Of a DNA stretch of 64,000 nucleotides, positions 1 through 6,968 are shown in pieces. Both the position numbers and the translations under genes were made by a program. The DNA is from Streptacidiphilus rugosus AM-16 (lineage in GTDB: Bacteria; Actinomycetota; Actinomycetes; Streptomycetales; Streptomycetaceae). Within the stretch, counting starts at the first letter, position 1, and every line of letters starts with the position of its first letter. The stretch spans positions 2,046,001 to 2,110,000 of the forward strand of contig NZ_JQMJ01000004.1 of assembly GCF_000744655.1 (NCBI RefSeq), in the 5' to 3' direction. The notes beneath the pieces were generated by a model, which did not search any database, had not been told where the DNA came from, and worked only from the letters and a program-made list of their open reading frames with translations.

Positions 1-288
1 GGCGCGTATCTCTGCCTGTATCCGCGGGCCAGGATCACCAGCCTGATCCCCCTGCTGCTCTTCCTGCCGCTGCGCTTCCCCGCCTGGCTGGTGCTCGGGT
101 TCTGGGTCGCGGTGCAGTGGCTCTCGGTCCGGGCCACCGACCCCGCCGTGCCCGGCGTCGCCTACGCGGCCCACCTGATCGGCTTCACCGGCGGCCTCGC
201 CTTCACCTGGCTGCTCTTCCGCTACCGCGCCCGCCGCCCCGGCGGCCTCGGCCTCACCGCCGCCCTCTCCCGCCTGCGACGGCGCTAG
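1..288 (+). CDS. rhomboid-family intramembrane serine protease, C-terminal fragment
   Basis: The reading frame is open from the first base and ends at a TAG, so only the last 95 residues are present. Two or more hydrophobic helices are visible (SLIPLLLFLPLRF; WLVLGFWVAVQW), followed by VAYAAHLIGFTGGLAF. The HxxGxxxG pattern in that last helix is typical of the rhomboid TM6 histidine helix, where the His pairs with a catalytic Ser in TM4. The Ser lies outside the window. A basic tail (RYRARRP...RLRRR) ends the protein. Family knowledge predicts cleavage of membrane-protein substrates within the bilayer; the substrate is unknown. The name rests on one motif plus hydrophobicity. Confidence 0.72.
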   Translation, partial: GAYLCLYPRARITSLIPLLLFLPLRFPAWLVLGFWVAVQWLSVRATDPAVPGVAYAAHLIGFTGGLAFTWLLFRYRARRPGGLGLTAALSRLRRR

Positions 289-345
289 ACGGTCGGACAG
301 GCCCTAGCATGAGCAGGGCCCGCCCCCGCCGACAGGAGACTCCGC

Positions 346-627
346 GTGATCACCGCCATCGTGCTCGTCAAGGCCAGCGTCGACCAGATCCCGGAGATCG
401 CCGAGAGCATCGCCGCGCTCGCCAACGTCACCGAGGTCTACTCGGTCACCGGCGGCTGGGACCTCATCGCGATGGTGCGGGTCCGCGCCCACGAGGAGCT
501 GGCCGAGGTGATCCCCGGCCAGCTGAACAAGGTGCCCGGCGTCGCCCACACCGAGACCCACGTGGCCTTCCGCACCTACTCCAGCCACGACCTCGACGCC
601 GCGTTCGCCATCGGCCTGGACGACTGA
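346..627 (+). CDS. stand-alone Lrp/AsnC ligand-binding (RAM) domain protein
   Basis: A 93-residue protein starting at GTG with a GACAGGAGA-type ribosome binding site about 9 nt upstream. The whole chain matches the alpha-beta RAM fold of Lrp/AsnC regulators: ITAIVLVKASVDQIPEIAESIAALANVTEVYSVTGGWD, then a strand (IAMVRV) and an ending in AFAIGLDD. No helix-turn-helix is present. Small Lrp-like proteins of this size bind amino acids or small effectors and may modulate full-length Lrp partners. It converges on the SAM-IV-controlled aminotransferase gene with a 13 bp gap, but nothing in the sequence shows a functional link. The family is secure; the ligand is unknown. Confidence 0.88.
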   Translation: MITAIVLVKASVDQIPEIAESIAALANVTEVYSVTGGWDLIAMVRVRAHEELAEVIPGQLNKVPGVAHTETHVAFRTYSSHDLDAAFAIGLDD

Positions 628-640
628 CGAGCCGCTCCGG

Positions 641-2008
641 TCAGCGGCGGGTGTCAGGGACGCAGCGGCCGCCCTCGGTCCGGTAGGACCACTGCGCGCC
701 CTCGCTGACCAGCTCACGCACCGCGGCCAGGAAGCGGTCGACGTGCTCGTCCGGCGTCCCCGCGCCGAAGCTGACCCGGATCGCGTTCAGGCTGCGCTCC
801 CCCGGCAGCGACGCCTCCGGCGCGCCGCACTCGGACGGCGCCGCCTCCTCGCCGCCCAGCAGGGTGCGGACCAGCGGGTGCGCGCAGAACAGGCCGTCGC
901 GCACACCGATGCCGTACTCGGCCGACAGTGCGGCGGAGAAGTGCGAGCTGTTCCAGCCCTGCACGACGAAGGAGAGCACGCCGACGCGCGGGTGGTCCTC
1001 GCCGAACAGCGTCAGCACCCGCACCTGCGGGATCCCCGCCAGCCCCTCGCGCAGCCGCTCGACCAGCTGCTGCTCGCGCGCCTGCAGCGCCTCGAAGCCC
1101 GCCTCCGTCAGAGCCCGGCAGGCGGAGGCGACGGCGTAGGCGCCGATCACGTTCGGCGAGCCGGCCTCGTGCCGGGCCGGCCCCTGGTGCCAGTCGACGG
1201 CGACGGAGCCGTCCGCCTCCCGCGCCACGGTCCGGCTGGCGCCGCCGCCCGCGAGGTAGGGGTCGGCCGCGTCCAGCCAGTCGGCGCGCCCGGCCAGCAC
1301 GCCCGCGCCGAACGGCGCGTAGAGCTTGTGACCGGAGAACGCCACCCAGTCCACGTCCAGCTCGCGCACGGACACCGCGTGGTGCGGCGCCAGCTGCGCG
1401 GCGTCGAGCACGATCCGCGCGCCGTGCCGGTGCGAGACCTCGGCGAGCTCGGCGACCGGCCAGATCTCGCCGGTCACGTTCGAGGCCCCGGTGACGCAGA
1501 AGAGCTTGGGCCCCTCCCCTGCGGCGGCGAGCGCGGCGTCCAGTGCGGCGACGGCCTGCTCGGGCGAGCGCGGCGCGCGCAGGTAGGTGACCTCGAGGCC
1601 ACGGCCGGGCCAGGGCAGCAGGGACGCGTGGTGCTCGGTCTCGAAGGCGAAGACCCGGGTCCCCGCGGGCAGCGCCGAGGCGAGCAGATTGAGCGAGTCG
1701 GTGGTGGCCCGGGTGAAGACGACCTGGTCGCCCTCGCGCAGGTCCAGGAAGTCGGCGACCGCGGCGCGGCTCTGCTCGAACAGGTCGGTCGACAGCTGCG
1801 ACAGGTACCCGGCCCCGCGGTGGACGCTGCCGTAGTAGGGCGCGTAGGCGGCGACGTCGTCCCACACCCGCTGGAGCGCGGGCGCGCTGGCGGCATAGTC
1901 GAGCGCGGCGTAGGTGACCTTCTCACCGGAGACCAGCGGCACCTCGACGTCCCGGCCGAGGACGGACAGGGGCTGACAAACCTCGACATTACGGGCGACG
2001 ACAGACAT
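641..2008 (-). CDS. class V aminotransferase-fold PLP enzyme (cysteine desulfurase/SufS-like)
   Basis: 455 residues from ATG, with GGAGGTACCGCC directly upstream. PLP fold type I features are visible: TEHHASLLPW near residue 124, the Asp of VLDAAQLAPHH near 202, and the Schiff-base lysine in SGHKLYAPFG at about 228. The C-terminal half contains a small domain with a Cys in the GLFCAHPLV segment. The family includes SufS-like desulfurases, isopenicillin-N epimerase-like enzymes and other C-S or amino-group chemistry. The transcript starts with a SAM-IV riboswitch (2142-2275), so a role in sulfur amino acid metabolism is a reasonable inference. No suf or nif scaffold genes adjoin it. The exact substrate cannot be read from sequence. 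Confidence 0.86.
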   Translation of the reverse strand: MSVVARNVEVCQPLSVLGRDVEVPLVSGEKVTYAALDYAASAPALQRVWDDVAAYAPYYGSVHRGAGYLSQLSTDLFEQSRAAVADFLDLREGDQVVFTRATTDSLNLLASALPAGTRVFAFETEHHASLLPWPGRGLEVTYLRAPRSPEQAVAALDAALAAAGEGPKLFCVTGASNVTGEIWPVAELAEVSHRHGARIVLDAAQLAPHHAVSVRELDVDWVAFSGHKLYAPFGAGVLAGRADWLDAADPYLAGGGASRTVAREADGSVAVDWHQGPARHEAGSPNVIGAYAVASACRALTEAGFEALQAREQQLVERLREGLAGIPQVRVLTLFGEDHPRVGVLSFVVQGWNSSHFSAALSAEYGIGVRDGLFCAHPLVRTLLGGEEAAPSECGAPEASLPGERSLNAIRVSFGAGTPDEHVDRFLAAVRELVSEGAQWSYRTEGGRCVPDTRR

Positions 2009-2104
2009 GGCGGTACCTCCGGGGAAGCGCGCACGGTGCGCGTGGGTATGGCAAAGAAGCCCCTGCTGCGGGGCAGTGACGGAGAAGAGGAGGCGCTTCG
2101 GCCT

Positions 2105-2125
2105 CTACCGCATTCGCTTCGACAT
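2105..2125 (-). CDS. six-codon leader ORF (MSKRMR) between riboswitch and aminotransferase
   Basis: On the minus strand, CGAGGGGTGTACCC precedes ATG TCG AAG CGA ATG CGG TAG. The spacing of GAGGGG to the ATG (about 7 nt) is ideal, and the ORF begins 17 nt after the riboswitch core ends. The stop codon overlaps a GAGGC-CGAAGC-GCCTC hairpin, and a second small hairpin (GCCCC-GCAGCA-GGGGC) follows before the aminotransferase ribosome binding site about 95 nt downstream. This arrangement would suit translational coupling or leader-peptide control, but a six-codon ORF can arise by chance. Two of its six codons are Met. No function is claimed. Confidence 0.4.
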   Translation of the reverse strand: MSKRMR

Positions 2126-2141
2126 GGGTACACCCCTCGGA

Positions 2142-2275
2142 GATCCGCGCTTGCCCGACGGCGATTTTCGCCGCAGGCCTGGTCGTCACCCGGAGGCACC
2201 CCACCACGGTCGGAGGGTTGCCGGACAGCGAGCCGGGGCTTCAGCGGCTGACGCCGCGTGCTGTCACTCGTGACC
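2142..2275 (-). promoter_or_regulatory. SAM-IV riboswitch (S-adenosylmethionine sensor)
   Basis: The minus strand carries the conserved SAM-IV core in order: GGTCACGAGTGACAGC, GAAGCCCCGGCTCGCTGTC, CGGCAACCCTCC, GTGGTGGGGTGCC, CGGGTGACGACCAGG, and the 3' segment GGGCAAGCGCGGATC that forms the outer helix/pseudoknot part of this class. Paired segments are visible: GACAGC with GCTGTC, GGTCAC with GTGACGACC, and a CGGCG...CGCCG stem in the peripheral helix (GGCGAAAATCGCC). SAM-IV is known mainly from Actinomycetales and represses sulfur metabolism genes when SAM is abundant. The element ends about 134 nt upstream of the class V aminotransferase. An extra hairpin (GCGGCGTCAGCCGC) is inserted in the P2 region compared with the shortest members. 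Confidence 0.9.
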
Positions 2276-2337
2276 TGGTCAGGAGTATGCCAGAGGCCCA
2301 CCAGGTGAGCGACGGGCGTTTCAGCATCTGAGAAGTT

Positions 2338-2458
2338 GCACTACCCCAGGGGCGCGGGGAACGGCGCGAGAAACCACCCTGTGCGGATGGTCCTCAACGC
2401 GCAGGGCCATCCGCTCGTCAGTGGTTGTTCGCGCACTTCCCCGCGCCCCTGGAAGTGC
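2338..2458. repeat. intergenic near-palindromic repeat, copy A
   Basis: A long imperfect inverted repeat. The outer arms are GCACT...(A)GTGC, then CAGGGGCGCGGGGAA against TTCCCCGCGCCCCTGG, GCGCGA against TCGCGC, AACCAC against GTGGTT, and GCGGATGG against CCATCCGC, around the core TCCTCAACGCGCAGGG. The same core and arms recur at 18452, 25284, 31023 and 45393. It lies between the trpD stop and the start of the SAM-IV leader, so it could end the trpD transcript. Confidence 0.85.
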
Positions 2459-2503
2459 ATGGTCGTCCGCCTGCAGACGCTCGCGCCCCCTAGGGGAGTG
2501 CGA

Positions 2504-3577
2504 CTAGCCGTTCGCGGTCTCGCGGGCCCACTCGGCGAGCTTGCGCTCCGCCGCGCCGGAGTCGAGGGACTCGGCGGTGCGCAGCATCGCGTCGCGCAGC
2601 TGCTCGATGAACGGGGCGTCCGTCTGGTCCAGCGCGACCAGCGCCGACGCGCTGTTGAGGACGACCGCGTCGCGGATCGGACCCTGTTCGCCCTTGAGGA
2701 TCCGGCGGGCGACCTCCGCGTTGAACGCCGCGTCCGCGCCCCGGAGGGACTCGATCGGGGCGAGGGCGATCCCCACCTCGCGGGGGTCGAAGGAGAACTC
2801 CTCCACCGCGCCGCCGCGCACCCGCCACACCGTCGACGTGCCCGTGATCGTCAACTCGTCGAGGCCGTCGTCACCCCGGAACACCAGCGCGGAGTTGCCC
2901 CGCCTGGCCAGCACGCCGGCGATCAGGCCGGCCATGCGGCGGTCGAAGCAGCCGACCGCGTTCGCGCCGACGCGGGCCGGGTTGGTCAGCGGGCCCAGCA
3001 GGTTGAAGAAGGTGGGGATGCGCAGATCACCGCGGGCCGTCGCGGCATGCCGCATGGAGGGGTGGAAGACCGGGGCCGGGCAGTAGGTGATGCCCGTCCG
3101 CGCGCCGACCTCGGCGACCCGCTGCGGGGTCAGGCCCAGGTTGACGCCGAGCTTCTCCAGCACGTCCGTGGCGCCGCTGGCGCTCGACGCCGCGCGGTTG
3201 CCGTGCTTGGCCACCCGCGCGCCCGCGCCCGCCGCGACGATCGCCGACATGGTCGAGATGTTCACCGTCTTGGCGCGGTCGCCGCCGGTGCCGACGATGT
3301 CGACGGCCGGGCCGGGGACCTCGATCAGCGTGGCGTGCGCGTACATCGCCTCGACCAGACCGGTGATCTCCTCGACCGTCTCGCCCTTGGCCCGCATCGC
3401 GACCATGAACCCGGCCACCTGCGCCGGCGTCGCCTCGCCGCTGAAGATCTGGTCCATCGCCCACGCGGTGTCCGCCGCGGCGAGATCCTCGCCCGCGAGC
3501 AGCGGGATCAGGATGTCGGGCCAGGTGCGCACCCGCGCGGGGTCGTCGCCGCCGTACGCAGGATCGGGGTGCACCAT
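2504..3577 (-). CDS. trpD: anthranilate phosphoribosyltransferase
   Basis: Transfers phosphoribosyl from PRPP to anthranilate in tryptophan synthesis. The chosen start ([13 protein letters not shown] at 3577) has AAAGGCGAC upstream and gives 357 residues, close to the family norm; a longer frame reaches 3664 but has no such signal. Diagnostic sequence is present: the PRPP/glycine loop [14 protein letters not shown] (residues about 96-109), [21 protein letters not shown], and the conserved [11 protein letters not shown] segment. trpD stands alone here, without other trp genes, as is common in Streptomyces. It lies beside the cytochrome bcc-aa3 region. An intergenic inverted repeat follows the stop codon. 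Confidence 0.96.
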   Translation of the reverse strand: MVHPDPAYGGDDPARVRTWPDILIPLLAGEDLAAADTAWAMDQIFSGEATPAQVAGFMVAMRAKGETVEEITGLVEAMYAHATLIEVPGPAVDIVGTGGDRAKTVNISTMSAIVAAGAGARVAKHGNRAASSASGATDVLEKLGVNLGLTPQRVAEVGARTGITYCPAPVFHPSMRHAATARGDLRIPTFFNLLGPLTNPARVGANAVGCFDRRMAGLIAGVLARRGNSALVFRGDDGLDELTITGTSTVWRVRGGAVEEFSFDPREVGIALAPIESLRGADAAFNAEVARRILKGEQGPIRDAVVLNSASALVALDQTDAPFIEQLRDAMLRTAESLDSGAAERKLAEWARETANG

Positions 3578-3704
3578 GGCTGTCGCCTTTCGAAGGCCGG
3601 GTCGGTTCGCTGAGGACCGGCCCAGCCTATCGAGGCGCACACCTCTCAAGACGCAAGATCTCACGCGCCGAGACGGGGGTTCTCAGCCCGACCGGCCCGC
3701 TCGC

Positions 3705-4121
3705 TCAGCCCGCCAGGGCCTTCGCGCCGCCGGCCCGCAGCAGGGCGCAGGCCGTCTCGGCGAGGGCCACCGGGTCGACCGGCGCGGGGACGGCGGCGTC
3801 GGCGTGGCTCCAGGTGGCCAGCCAGGCGTCCTGCGGGCGGCCGATCAGCACCAGCACCGAGGGGCACTGGTAGATCTCCTCCTTCAGCTGCCGGCACAGG
3901 CCCATGCCGCCCAACGGCACCGCCTCGCCGTCCAGCACCAGCAGGTCGATCCGCTTCGCGCCCTTGGCGTGCGCGTCCATCGCCCGGACGACCGCGGGGG
4001 CCGTCGCGCACTCGAGGTAGGCGATCTCCGGCAGCTCCGCGTCGGGCCGCTTGCCGAGGGCGAGGCGGACCTGCTCGCGGGTGTTGCGGTCGTCGCTGTA
4101 GACAAGGACGTTCAGTGCCAT
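3705..4121 (-). CDS. single-domain receiver-like protein, degenerate
   Basis: 138 residues (MALNVLVYSDDRNTREQV...) with the alternating beta-alpha pattern of a CheY-type receiver. The acidic pair (SDD, residues 9-11) and a candidate phospho-acceptor Asp in LLVLDGEAV are present. The usual Thr/Ser switch residue is replaced in VLVLIGR, and the invariant Lys near the end of the fold is missing (AAVPAPVDP). There is no output domain. It may therefore be a pseudo-receiver that signals through protein contacts, or simply a diverged member. It is divergent from ctaE across a 292 bp gap, so it may share that control region. The partner is unknown. Confidence 0.75.
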   Translation of the reverse strand: MALNVLVYSDDRNTREQVRLALGKRPDAELPEIAYLECATAPAVVRAMDAHAKGAKRIDLLVLDGEAVPLGGMGLCRQLKEEIYQCPSVLVLIGRPQDAWLATWSHADAAVPAPVDPVALAETACALLRAGGAKALAG

Positions 4122-4403
4122 CGCTCGTACTCCCCCTGAGGGCTGAGTGTGATCGGGACCACTGCGGGGTGCTCGGTCCGGATGCTACTCGCGTCCCGCG
4201 CGCCACGACAGCCCACTCCGGTCAGCGGCACCTGCTTCACTACTTCGGGGGACTTCCGGACTCCGCGGGCCCCGACGCGCAAGCGCGACACGCCGCCGAA
4301 AGCGGCTCGGACGGCCGGAATGAAGGAAGATCGAGGAGGTCGGAGGGTACGTCACCCCTCGGACACACCGAGGAAGACCCCCCGGCGTTAGTGCGGAATA
4401 AGG

Positions 4404-4422
4404 GACCGACATAATGTCGGTC
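4404..4422. promoter_or_regulatory. perfect dyad covering the ctaE start codon
   Basis: GACCGACAT-A-ATGTCGGTC: nine-base arms with a one-base centre. The right arm begins with the ctaE ATG and the left arm lies just after its AAGGGA ribosome binding site. It could be a protein operator, or in RNA a compact hairpin hiding the start codon. The rest of the 4122-4413 gap shows no other clear structure. Confidence 0.5.
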
Positions 4423-5034
4423 GTGGCGACAGCAACTGCAGTAGAAACCGGGCACGCGCACGGTTCGGTCAACCGGCCGAACCTCACCAGTGTCGGAACC
4501 ATCGTCTGGCTGAGTTCCGAGCTGATGTTCTTCGCGGCCCTCTTCGCGATGTACTTCACGCTTCGTTCGGTGACGGGTACCGCCTTCTGGCACTCGCAGA
4601 ACGAAGCCCTGAACGTTCCCTTCTCCTCCGTGAACACCACGATCCTGGTGCTCTCCTCGTTCACCTGCCAGATGGGTGTCTTCGCCGCCGAGCGCGGCGA
4701 CGTGAAGAAGCTCCGGTCCTGGTTCATCGTGACCTTCATCATGGGCTCGATGTTCATCGGCGGTCAGATCTACGAGTACACGGAGCTGGTCAAGAAGGAC
4801 GGCCTCTCGCTGTCCTCCTCCGCCTACGGCTCGGTGTTCTACCTCACCACCGGCTTCCACGGGATGCACGTGACGGGTGGTCTGATCGCCTTCCTGCTGG
4901 TGCTCGGTCGCACGTACGCGGCCAAGAGGTTCACCCACGAGCAGGCGACCGCGGCGATCGTCGTGTCCTACTACTGGCACTTCGTCGACGTGGTCTGGAT
5001 CGGCCTCTTCGCGACCATCTATCTGATCAAGTAG
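4414..5034 (+). CDS. ctaE: cytochrome c oxidase (aa3) subunit III
   Basis: 206 residues, starting [13 protein letters not shown] at ATG with AAGGGA upstream. Five hydrophobic segments follow ([90 protein letters not shown]). The conserved Glu in SSELMFF and the HxxHV motif in FHGMHVTGG are family signatures. It supports CtaC/CtaD in the bcc-aa3 supercomplex. It heads the ctaE-qcrC-qcrA-qcrB cluster and is separated from ctaC-D-F by about 8 kb and opposite orientation, the usual actinobacterial arrangement. The start codon sits inside a perfect dyad (4404-4422). Confidence 0.97.
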   Translation: MSVVATATAVETGHAHGSVNRPNLTSVGTIVWLSSELMFFAALFAMYFTLRSVTGTAFWHSQNEALNVPFSSVNTTILVLSSFTCQMGVFAAERGDVKKLRSWFIVTFIMGSMFIGGQIYEYTELVKKDGLSLSSSAYGSVFYLTTGFHGMHVTGGLIAFLLVLGRTYAAKRFTHEQATAAIVVSYYWHFVDVVWIGLFATIYLIK

Positions 5035-5103
5035 GCAGGGTCGGACCGTCCTGACGGTCTACCAGACTCCAGACGCTCCAGATCCTCACACCGGGGTTAA
5101 TCC

Positions 5104-5907
5104 GTGAAAAAGCTCTCCGCACGACGGCGCCACCCGCTGGCAGCGCTCGTCGTCCTCATCTTCGCCCTGGCGGTCACCGGGGGGCTGTGGGCGGCGCTCG
5201 CGCCGACCAGCAGTGCCTCCGCCGACGCCAGCCAGTCCCTCCAGGTCGAGGAGGGCAAGCGGCTGTACCAGGTCGGCTGTGCCAGCTGCCACGGCCTGAA
5301 CGGCGAAGGCACCAAGGACGGACCCACCCTGGTGGGCGTCGGTCAGGCGGCCGTCGACTTCCAGGTCGGCACCGGCCGCATGCCGGCGCAGCAGCCCGGC
5401 GCGCAGGTGCCGAAGAAGAAGGTCATCTACAGCCAGGGCCAGATCGACCAGCTGGCGGCCTTCGTGGGCACCCTGGGCGCGGGCCCGGCGGTCCCCTCGG
5501 CCGACCAGTACAACGGCGGCGACGTCGCCAAGGGCGGCGAGCTCTTCCGCACCAACTGCGCCATGTGCCACAACTTCGGTGGCGCCGGCGGCGCGCTGAG
5601 CGAGGGGAAGTACGCCCCGAGCCTGGCCGGCGTCAGCCCCAAGCACATCTACGAAGCCATGCTCACCGGGCCGCAGAGCATGCCCCAATTCCCTAACTCC
5701 ACCATGCCGGAGCAGCAGAAGCGGGACATCGTCGCGTACGTCACCCACACGACGAACTCGAACACCAACCCGAGCTACGGCGGGATGTCGCTGGGCGGCA
5801 TCGGTCCCGTCTCCGAGGGTCTGTTCGGTTGGATCTTCGCGCTGGGCGCCCTGATCGGTATCGCGATCTGGATCGCCGCCCGCACCCCCAAGGCCAAGAA
5901 GTCATGA
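5104..5907 (+). CDS. qcrC: cytochrome bc1 complex diheme cytochrome c subunit
   Basis: 267 residues from GTG. An N-terminal membrane anchor (PLAALVVLIFALAVTGGLWAAL) is followed by two c-type haem motifs, CASCH (59-63) and CAMCH (152-156), in duplicated cytochrome c domains. A C-terminal transmembrane segment (LFGWIFALGALIGIAIWIAA) ends in a basic tail. This diheme subunit replaces separate c1 and soluble c in actinobacteria and passes electrons directly to CtaC. Its stop overlaps the qcrA ATG (ATGA). Axial Met ligands are expected near GRMPAQ and MPQFPNSTMP. Confidence 0.97.
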   Translation: MKKLSARRRHPLAALVVLIFALAVTGGLWAALAPTSSASADASQSLQVEEGKRLYQVGCASCHGLNGEGTKDGPTLVGVGQAAVDFQVGTGRMPAQQPGAQVPKKKVIYSQGQIDQLAAFVGTLGAGPAVPSADQYNGGDVAKGGELFRTNCAMCHNFGGAGGALSEGKYAPSLAGVSPKHIYEAMLTGPQSMPQFPNSTMPEQQKRDIVAYVTHTTNSNTNPSYGGMSLGGIGPVSEGLFGWIFALGALIGIAIWIAARTPKAKKS

Positions 5908-6968
5908 CGAGCCAGGACAACATGTCTGAAGAACACCTGCCGGAGGCCCACGGCCACGGCGGCGGAGCCATCGCCGGCAAGGACGGATACTTCGCCGACC
6001 CCGGTCTGCCGCCCCACGAGCACCGCCGTACCGACATCGACGAGAAGGCCGCCCGGCGTGCCGAGCGTCAGGTCGCGATGTGGTTCCTGCTGTCCATGGT
6101 GGCGACCGTCGCCTTCATCGCCAGCTATGTCATTTTCAAGCCGGGTCCGACGCACCACGTCTACATCTGGCCCGTCGGCAACGTCTCGCCGCTGAACTTC
6201 GCGCTCGGCGTCTCGCTCGGCATCTCGCTGTTCGCCATCGGCGCCGGCGCGGTCCACTGGGCCCGCACGCTGATGTCGGACGAGGAGCACATCTCCGAGC
6301 GGCACCCGATCGAGGCCACGCCCGAGGTTCGCGAGCAGGTCTTCGCGGACTTCCGCCAGGGCTCGAAGGAGTCCGGCTTCGGCCGTCGCAAGCTGATCCG
6401 CAACACGATGATCGGCGCCATGGCGATGGTCCCGCTGTCCGCGGTCGTGCTCTTCCGCGACCTCGGCCCGCTGCCGGAGAAGAAGCTGGACACCACCGGC
6501 TGGAAGGCCGGGATGCAGCTGAAGAACATGAACACCGGCGAGCCGATGAAGGCCTCGGACGTGCAGGTCGGCACGCTGACCTTCGCGATGCCGGCGGACC
6601 TGAGCCAGGACGACGAGGACTTCCAGGTCCGCATCGCCAAGGACGCGCTCATGGTGATCCGGCTGGAGCCGGGCGACATCAAGGACAAGAAGTCCGCGGA
6701 CTGGGGCTACGACGGCGTTCTCGCCTTCTCGAAGATCTGCACCCACGTCGGTTGCCCGATCAGCCTCTACGAGCAGCAGACGCACCACGCCCTCTGCCCG
6801 TGCCACCAGTCGACCTTCGACCTGTCGGACGGCGCTCGCGTCATCTTCGGTCCGGCCGGCCACGCGCTGCCGCAGCTGCAGATCGGCGTCGACGGCAGCG
6901 GCAACCTGCAGGCCCTCGGTGACTTCTCCGCCCCCGTCGGCCCCGGCTTCTGGGAGCGAAGCGAATGA
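5904..6968 (+). CDS. qcrA: cytochrome bc1 complex Rieske iron-sulfur subunit
   Basis: The ATG at 5904 overlaps the qcrC stop and gives 354 residues (MTSQDNMSEEHLPE...); a second ATG at 5922 is possible. Three hydrophobic segments are visible: WFLLSMVATVAFIASYVIF, FALGVSLGISLFAIGAGAV, and MIGAMAMVPLSAVVLF. This is the actinobacterial multi-helix Rieske form. The [2Fe-2S] motifs are CTHVGC (about 279-284) and CPCHQS (about 298-303), with the loop cysteines and His pairs intact. It accepts electrons from menaquinol and passes them to QcrC. The qcrB ATG overlaps its stop by 4 bp. Confidence 0.97.
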   Translation: MTSQDNMSEEHLPEAHGHGGGAIAGKDGYFADPGLPPHEHRRTDIDEKAARRAERQVAMWFLLSMVATVAFIASYVIFKPGPTHHVYIWPVGNVSPLNFALGVSLGISLFAIGAGAVHWARTLMSDEEHISERHPIEATPEVREQVFADFRQGSKESGFGRRKLIRNTMIGAMAMVPLSAVVLFRDLGPLPEKKLDTTGWKAGMQLKNMNTGEPMKASDVQVGTLTFAMPADLSQDDEDFQVRIAKDALMVIRLEPGDIKDKKSADWGYDGVLAFSKICTHVGCPISLYEQQTHHALCPCHQSTFDLSDGARVIFGPAGHALPQLQIGVDGSGNLQALGDFSAPVGPGFWERSE

